NCBI GenBank assembly: GCA_027605045.1
Contig: JAQFWX010000004.1
Coordinates: 1,870,683 to 1,934,682 of the forward strand
Direction: 5' to 3'
Length of the DNA: 64,000 nt
Origin: Phallus indusiatus
Taxonomy: Eukaryota > Basidiomycota > Agaricomycetes > Phallales > Phallaceae
The notes under the pieces are model-generated. The model was not told the origin of the DNA, did not search any database, and was given only the letters and a program-made list of their open reading frames with translations. A program made the translations under genes and the position numbers. This document shows, piece by piece, positions 59,610 to 64,000 of this stretch; within the stretch, counting starts at the first letter, position 1; each line of letters starts with the position of its first letter.

Positions 59610-61403
59610 ATGATTACATTGCCGGATTTCGGTACCAACCACGATGAAATACCACGCGTTAAGTCAGAACAATATGAAACTACTCCAACGTAACTCTAAT
59701 ACTTGTTATCACATTAGATCATTATGCATTTCGTACACCAAAAGTCATTCAAACCTCACTCATCGCATACGCCTACTTCGCTAGGTTTGATAGAACCGGC
59801 CGCTATATCGCAACAGCACGTTCCGATTGTGCAGCTGTCATTTGGGACTTGGATACGTTTTCTGAAATCAGGATTCTTGAAGGACATGTTGGACTCATTA
59901 CCGACATTTCTTGGTCCCGCCACTCGCGATACGTTTTGACTGCTTCCAAAGACTGGAATTGCATCGTGTGGGACCTTGCGTCGGATAGTTATCCACTACA
60001 GAGGCTCAGAACTATTCGGTTTGATGTTCCTGTCTCTCGAGCAATATTCCATCCAAAAAACAGGTGTGCTTCTGCTTTCCCAATAGTCGTTTGAAACAGT
60101 TATCCCCAAGCATTTTACAGCAATGTTATCCTCGTTTTACTCGTCACTGGAGAGGCGTACGTTATTGACTGCAGACCTGGTCATACATATCGATCGGAGA
60201 TATGCGAGCCTCTTAGCGATATTGATGAACACGTTGATGGAAGGTCTCGGTATGTTCAAGTACACGAGTCTTATCTACATAGCAGACCCTGACCTTGAAT
60301 GCAGTCCGTCCACCATATCCTGCATTGATTTCCATCCTACTGGAAGGTTAATATTTGCCAGCACACAAAATCATATTCTGGTGTTTAGCACGCGCACGAA
60401 AGATGTAGGTGTTCTGCCGGCATTTGCGTAAACCACGTTTCGAGCTAAATAGCCGCACAGTTAATTGCCCGGCATAATACATCGAATACAGGGTCAATCA
60501 AACATCTTACAGCAAGCAACTGTGGAAGGTATGGGTTTATGAGCTGTGTTCATAAGCTGACACAAAGTTCATGGGGTTTATACTAGATATTTTTTGACAA
60601 ACTCTAGCGATCGTATAATTCGTCATTACGAAATACCTGCATATCCTGCGCCTTCCGACGCAAAATCTAAATTCGTAGAACAAGATATCGAGCCAATTTA
60701 CAAATTTGCCGATCCAGTAGACAAAGTTTCGTGGAATGCCATTGGGTATAGTTCAGATACTGAGTGGGTAATTGGTGGTATGTATGATTTCTATGCACGA
60801 ATTTTATTGGGATATTTACTTATGATTTTGCTAGGTGCTGCTGATGCGGCGAAACACAAGATCTACGTGTGGGATTTATCTCAGGAAGGAATTCTTTACG
60901 AAACACTAGAAGGAGGCCGTGAACCATTAGTCGATGTCCACGTGAGCAACTACATGTGTTATTCTAATATTGCTGTTTTACTTTTGTAGTGGCATCCTAC
61001 TAAAGTAGCCATGGCTTCGACAACAAACCGTGGTACTGTGCTTCTATGGCACTGTCCCACCCTCGAAAAATGGAGCGCATTCGCCGGAGACTTTGAGGAA
61101 CTGGACGAGAATGTCGAGTATGTGGAAAGAGAAGACGAATTTGATATTGTATCGTAGACTATTTCTTAGGTTCTGTCTACATTACTGACCATTCAACAGG
61201 AAAACGAGGAAGAACTCATTGAACGCAAACGGAAAGAGGAAGAAGACGATGTTGATATTGATGGTTCTGACGAAGAAACCTTAGATTTTTACACAAGAAA
61301 TATCAATAAAGGCTGGGAGGAGGATACACGGTGGGCGGAAGACCATCCGGACAATGATTTGCCTACTTGGACGATGCGTATCATTTTAAGGGATGAACCT
61401 TGA
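59610..61403 (+). CDS. SWD1: Swd1/RbBP5 WD40 subunit of the COMPASS H3K4 methyltransferase
   Basis: Swd1 is the RbBP5 orthologue, a WD40 propeller that stimulates Set1 in COMPASS. A 22-nt first exon (59610-59631, MITLPDF) joins in phase to 59718. The propeller follows as ARFDRTGRYIATARSDCAAV, IWDLDTFSEIRILEGHVGLI, TDISWSRHSRYVLTASKDWN, CIVWDLASDSYPLQRLRTI and NVILVLLVTGEAYVIDCRPG. It continues with STISCIDFHPTGRLIFASTQ, SIKHLTASNCGR, YFLTNSSDRIIRHYEIPAYP, YKFADPVDKVSWNAIGYSSD and KIYVWDLSQEGILYETLEGG. Next come WHPTKVAMASTTNRGTVLLW and the acidic tail YVEREDEFDI.., ending MRIILRDEP. The order and the GRYIATARSD repeat match RbBP5. The first exon is the least certain part. Confidence 0.88.
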
Positions 61404-61498
61404 TGACTTTGGCCTTAACATTACATCAATTGTTTATTTAGTGTATAATAAATAGTATGATTTGCTTTTTTAAATTACTGGTGTACAAACGTATGTCA

Positions 61499-63131
61499 TT
61501 ATGTGTCGTCTACCCAATCACCTGAGCGGACCCGTCTAATGTACTCTGCTACCCAATATGGCTTGGGAGTTGAAGGTTGCTCTTGCGAATTGTCTGGCTC
61601 ATCCTCGACAACTAAACCTTGACGACGGTTCTCTTCTCTTTCGGCTCGCCGAAGAGCACGGGCTTCTCTCGCATTGGCGTCACTGCGAACTGCAATTTCG
61701 CGAGCTCGAAGCGCGGTTCGCCGTCTGTCCCAAAGTCCAGGGTATGCAGTCAGGAACAACAGAACAAAAAAGGTCTTCACTCGATGGAATATGGTAGGAG
61801 GTGGAGTGAGAGGATTCGGTGTAGCGTTGGGCTGGACGAATCGATCTTCCGTAGCCAAGTTGAAATATGCCAGATGGTTCATAAGTGTTTCCTGGGAATC
61901 GGCTAGTAGGCCATTGTCTCTCCTAAGGGCTATATTGGCCTGATTGCCAAGCTGATTCAAGCCACGCAAATTATCATTATTTCCCCCATTGTTTCGTTCC
62001 TGGTGAATACCTCTGAGCGCCTCACGGATGACATTCATGACCTCCCACATGAGCCACATCAAAACAAGGAGACCGAAAACAGGTTTTCTAGCAGGTTGAA
62101 AGAAATACACAAGAAAAGCCGTTCGTATGGTTAACATCACGAATGGAAGAATAAGCGGTCGAATCGGTATAGCAGGTCGAGCTACAGGCTGTGGTACCTG
62201 TGGAAGCGGAGCCAAAATTCGAGGTGGCGGGTTGACTTGAATCGGATTACTGTACTGCTGCGTTGGGACCGGGGAGTAAACACATAATAGCGGGAAAGTG
62301 TAGCTGAGAACTCGGATGGCATGATTTTGTATAGGAGTTGGGATATCATCTCCGCTCTCAAGAGAAAGATAGGGAAGATTACTACCGAGCGTCAATAAAA
62401 AAACGAAACCGCTAGAAAGTAGAAAATGACTGACTCTATACATGTATATCTATATCTAACCCCCTGCGTTCCGTCCTCTGGAGCTGAAGGGGGGAAATCG
62501 GAATTAAGAAACGAGGGCCAGCCACGGTGAGCGGCTTCAACCCCCCGTCGAGTGGCAGCGCGAGCGGTATCCATATCACCGTACTCTACAGGCCATGGAA
62601 TTCGCGGCTGACGTGCAAGGATCCGAAGGGCGTTGGTATGCATGTATTGGATGTAAGGATATGTGGTCTGAGGATATGACGGCATGTACAAAGGTGGCGG
62701 TGCCGGAGACGACATAGGAATTTGGCTATCGTTGCGTGTAGTTGATATGTTGAGACTGGAAGAATCAATTGAAGGTCTTGAAGTAGGGAAAGAAGGAGGC
62801 TCTCCTCTCCATGCTGAAGGATGTACGGCTAGATGACACACATGTGGACCTTCTGAGACCTGCACAAAGGATATATTGTTCAGAATAACGAACAAGCATC
62901 CCAATCATCACTAAAATTGTACGTCACCTTCCAGATGGATCCGACAACTTCCGCATCCGCGAGCAGTCTTCCCTTGTAAATTATACGTTGTCCTGATGTT
63001 TCGGGGGAACCAATACAAGCGTCAGTTACCGCTCGCTTGAAATCACGGATAGTAGACTCAGATGAAATAGACACATTGAATGAATAGGAATAAGCAGCTA
63101 AAAAGACTTGAACAGTGATGACAGTTGACAT
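61499..63131 (-). CDS. HERP/Usa1-like ubiquitin-domain ER membrane protein
   Basis: HERP and Usa1 organise the Hrd1 ubiquitin ligase in ER-associated degradation. The N-terminus (start 63131) is a ubiquitin-like fold: FNVSISSESTIRDFKRAV, GQRIIYKGRLLADAEVVG and SIWK. After an intron comes EGPHVCHLAVHPSAW, then a Pro/Ser-rich linker, the segment MHTNALRILARQPRIPWPVE, and after a second intron hydrophobic spans FVFLLTLGSNLPYLSL, PLILPFVMLTIRTAFLVYFF and PVFGLLVLMWLMWEVMNVIR. A further helix, TFFVLLFLTAYPGL, precedes a charged C-terminus with RRRTALRAREIAVRSDANAR. Domain order (UBL, Pro-rich linker, C-terminal membrane helices) fits HERPUD1. It could belong to a related UBL family, such as Dsc complex subunits. 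Confidence 0.68.
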
Positions 63132-63333
63132 GAAAAAAGGAGAAAGCAACGAGTGTACAAATTGGCCGACGTGGAAGTGAACCGACAGGTTATAAATTTA
63201 GCTTATGTAATGTGACCTTCGGGCTCAGTGGACGTGTCTCCAGGACTTCTGAAGATCTTATCAATATCATCATCGAAAGTTCTGGTAATTTTCCACAATG
63301 GCATCATATATTATGTTTTTGTTAATTAGTATA

Positions 63334-64000
63334 TCACTTTGGCACATTTAAAGTTCTTCCTTCCAGTGCGCTTTGTTTGGCCAGTTCAACCAATTGAATG
63401 ACTTTTGAGGCCTCCTCCCATTTGACGTCCAATGGGCTGCCTTTGCGGATGGCGGCGGCTAAATTTCGATATAAGGAAATGTATGATCCTGGCTCAGATG
63501 GTATTCTATTTTAAAAGCCATGTAGCATGTGAGCTCGTGTCTACCATATTCTTATTTTACTTACGTCGTTTTCGTAATCGACCCATCCTCTCGTAATATC
63601 TCCAATACTCCGTAAATGTCCTCAGGCTCAATTCCAAAATCTGGACCGGCCACCGAAGCGGGGTGCGCCTTGAGTTGGTCCTCTTGGACGTCGACTCCGC
63701 CTTTGGTGAACGTTCCCTTGGAGCCTTTGACGGAGTATCGGAACTGTGGCGACCTGACTGACAGAAAATGTGAGCGAAGAATTGCGGTGATTGGATACGG
63801 TTTAGCTTCGTCTGGCGAGTAATGCAAAATTATGGTGAACTTGGAAAACATGGGTCATTACTCGTATACACAAACAACTTTTGCAACGTACATTGTCTTC
63901 CACATCTCCCAATTTGAGAATATTTTGGGTGAAGGCGGTAATCTTTTGGGGTACTCCAAATAGCACCAAAGCTTGATCTATAAGGTGAGTACCCAGATCA
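63334..64000 (-). CDS. Gfo/Idh/MocA-family oxidoreductase (partial at right edge)
   Basis: The visible C-terminal half reads DLGTHLIDQALVLFGVPQKI, LGDVED, then FTIILHYSPDEAKPYPITAI, SPQFRYSVKGSKGTFTKGGV, DVQEDQLKAHPASVAGPDFG and IEPEDIYGVLEILREDGSIT. After an intron comes PSEPGSYISLYRNLAAAIRK and KVIQLVELAKQSALEGRTLN, ending VPK. This is the C-terminal alpha/beta domain of the Gfo/Idh/MocA NAD(P)-dependent dehydrogenases; DLGTHLIDQAL is the conserved helix with the active-site region His. The N-terminal Rossmann fold lies beyond base 64000, so cofactor preference cannot be judged. The substrate is unknown. Fungal members of this subgroup often act on dihydrodiols or sugars, but nothing here decides that. 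Confidence 0.85.

Overview
The window is nuclear DNA from a fungus with compact, intron-dense genes. Nearly every gene is cut by several introns of about 45-65 nt, mostly GT-AG, with coding exons as short as 9 nt. Gene content (Efr3, GARP and Elongator subunits, proteasome, TIM9, COMPASS, a CASTOR-like ACT protein, and a small WD/UBL/ACT repertoire of basidiomycete style) points to a basidiomycete, most likely Agaricomycotina. I cannot name the species. I see no rRNA, tRNA, CRISPR, transposon or viral segment.

Layout, left to right: STN1-like telomere OB-fold protein (partial, -), EFR3 (+), VPS52 (-), RPN11 (+), ELP4 (+), ERG10-type thiolase (+), a Dal5-type transporter (+), a disordered protein of unknown function (+), ribosomal eS1 (+), adenine phosphoribosyltransferase (+, two frame breaks), MTR4 RNA helicase (+), a GTPBP1/2-like protein without a GTPase domain (-), an EDEM/MNL1 mannosidase with PA domain (-), a double zinc-ribbon SSSCA1-like protein (+), a second disordered protein (+), FAF1 rRNA-processing factor (-), a small multi-pass membrane protein (+), a conserved protein of unknown function (-), Dicer (+), COX8 (-), aldehyde dehydrogenase (-), TIM9 (-), proteasome alpha-2 (+), SSU72 (-), a phosphopantetheinyl-transferase-like protein (-), ISU1 (+), PRP31 (-), uracil phosphoribosyltransferase (+), RRP8 (-), sulfite reductase flavoprotein MET10 (+), CASTOR-like ACT protein (+), a small conserved protein (+, frame break), SWD1 (+), a HERP/USA1-like ubiquitin-domain membrane protein (-), and a Gfo/Idh/MocA oxidoreductase (partial, -).

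This is an ordinary housekeeping neighbourhood rather than an accessory island. Genes do not form an operon-like pathway cluster. Several pairs share short head-to-head intergenic regions (FAF1 and the membrane protein 60 nt, PRP31/FUR1 100 nt, VPS52/RPN11 128 nt), which probably act as bidirectional promoters. Functional themes that recur are RNA processing (MTR4, FAF1, RRP8, PRP31, SSU72, Dicer), proteostasis (RPN11, alpha-2, EDEM, HERP-like) and mitochondrial biogenesis (TIM9, ISU1, COX8).

The most interesting biology is a Dicer whose helicase has lost the expected residues of motifs I, II and VI while both RNase III domains keep theirs. Also notable are a PPTase-like protein lacking the usual W..KE catalytic motif, a GTPase-less GTPBP1/2 N-domain protein, and single-base frame breaks in otherwise conserved genes (ELP4, APRT twice, the 58676 gene), which may be assembly errors or real lesions. 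I found no new multi-gene system that I can defend. All exon boundaries were read by eye from frame and splice signals.
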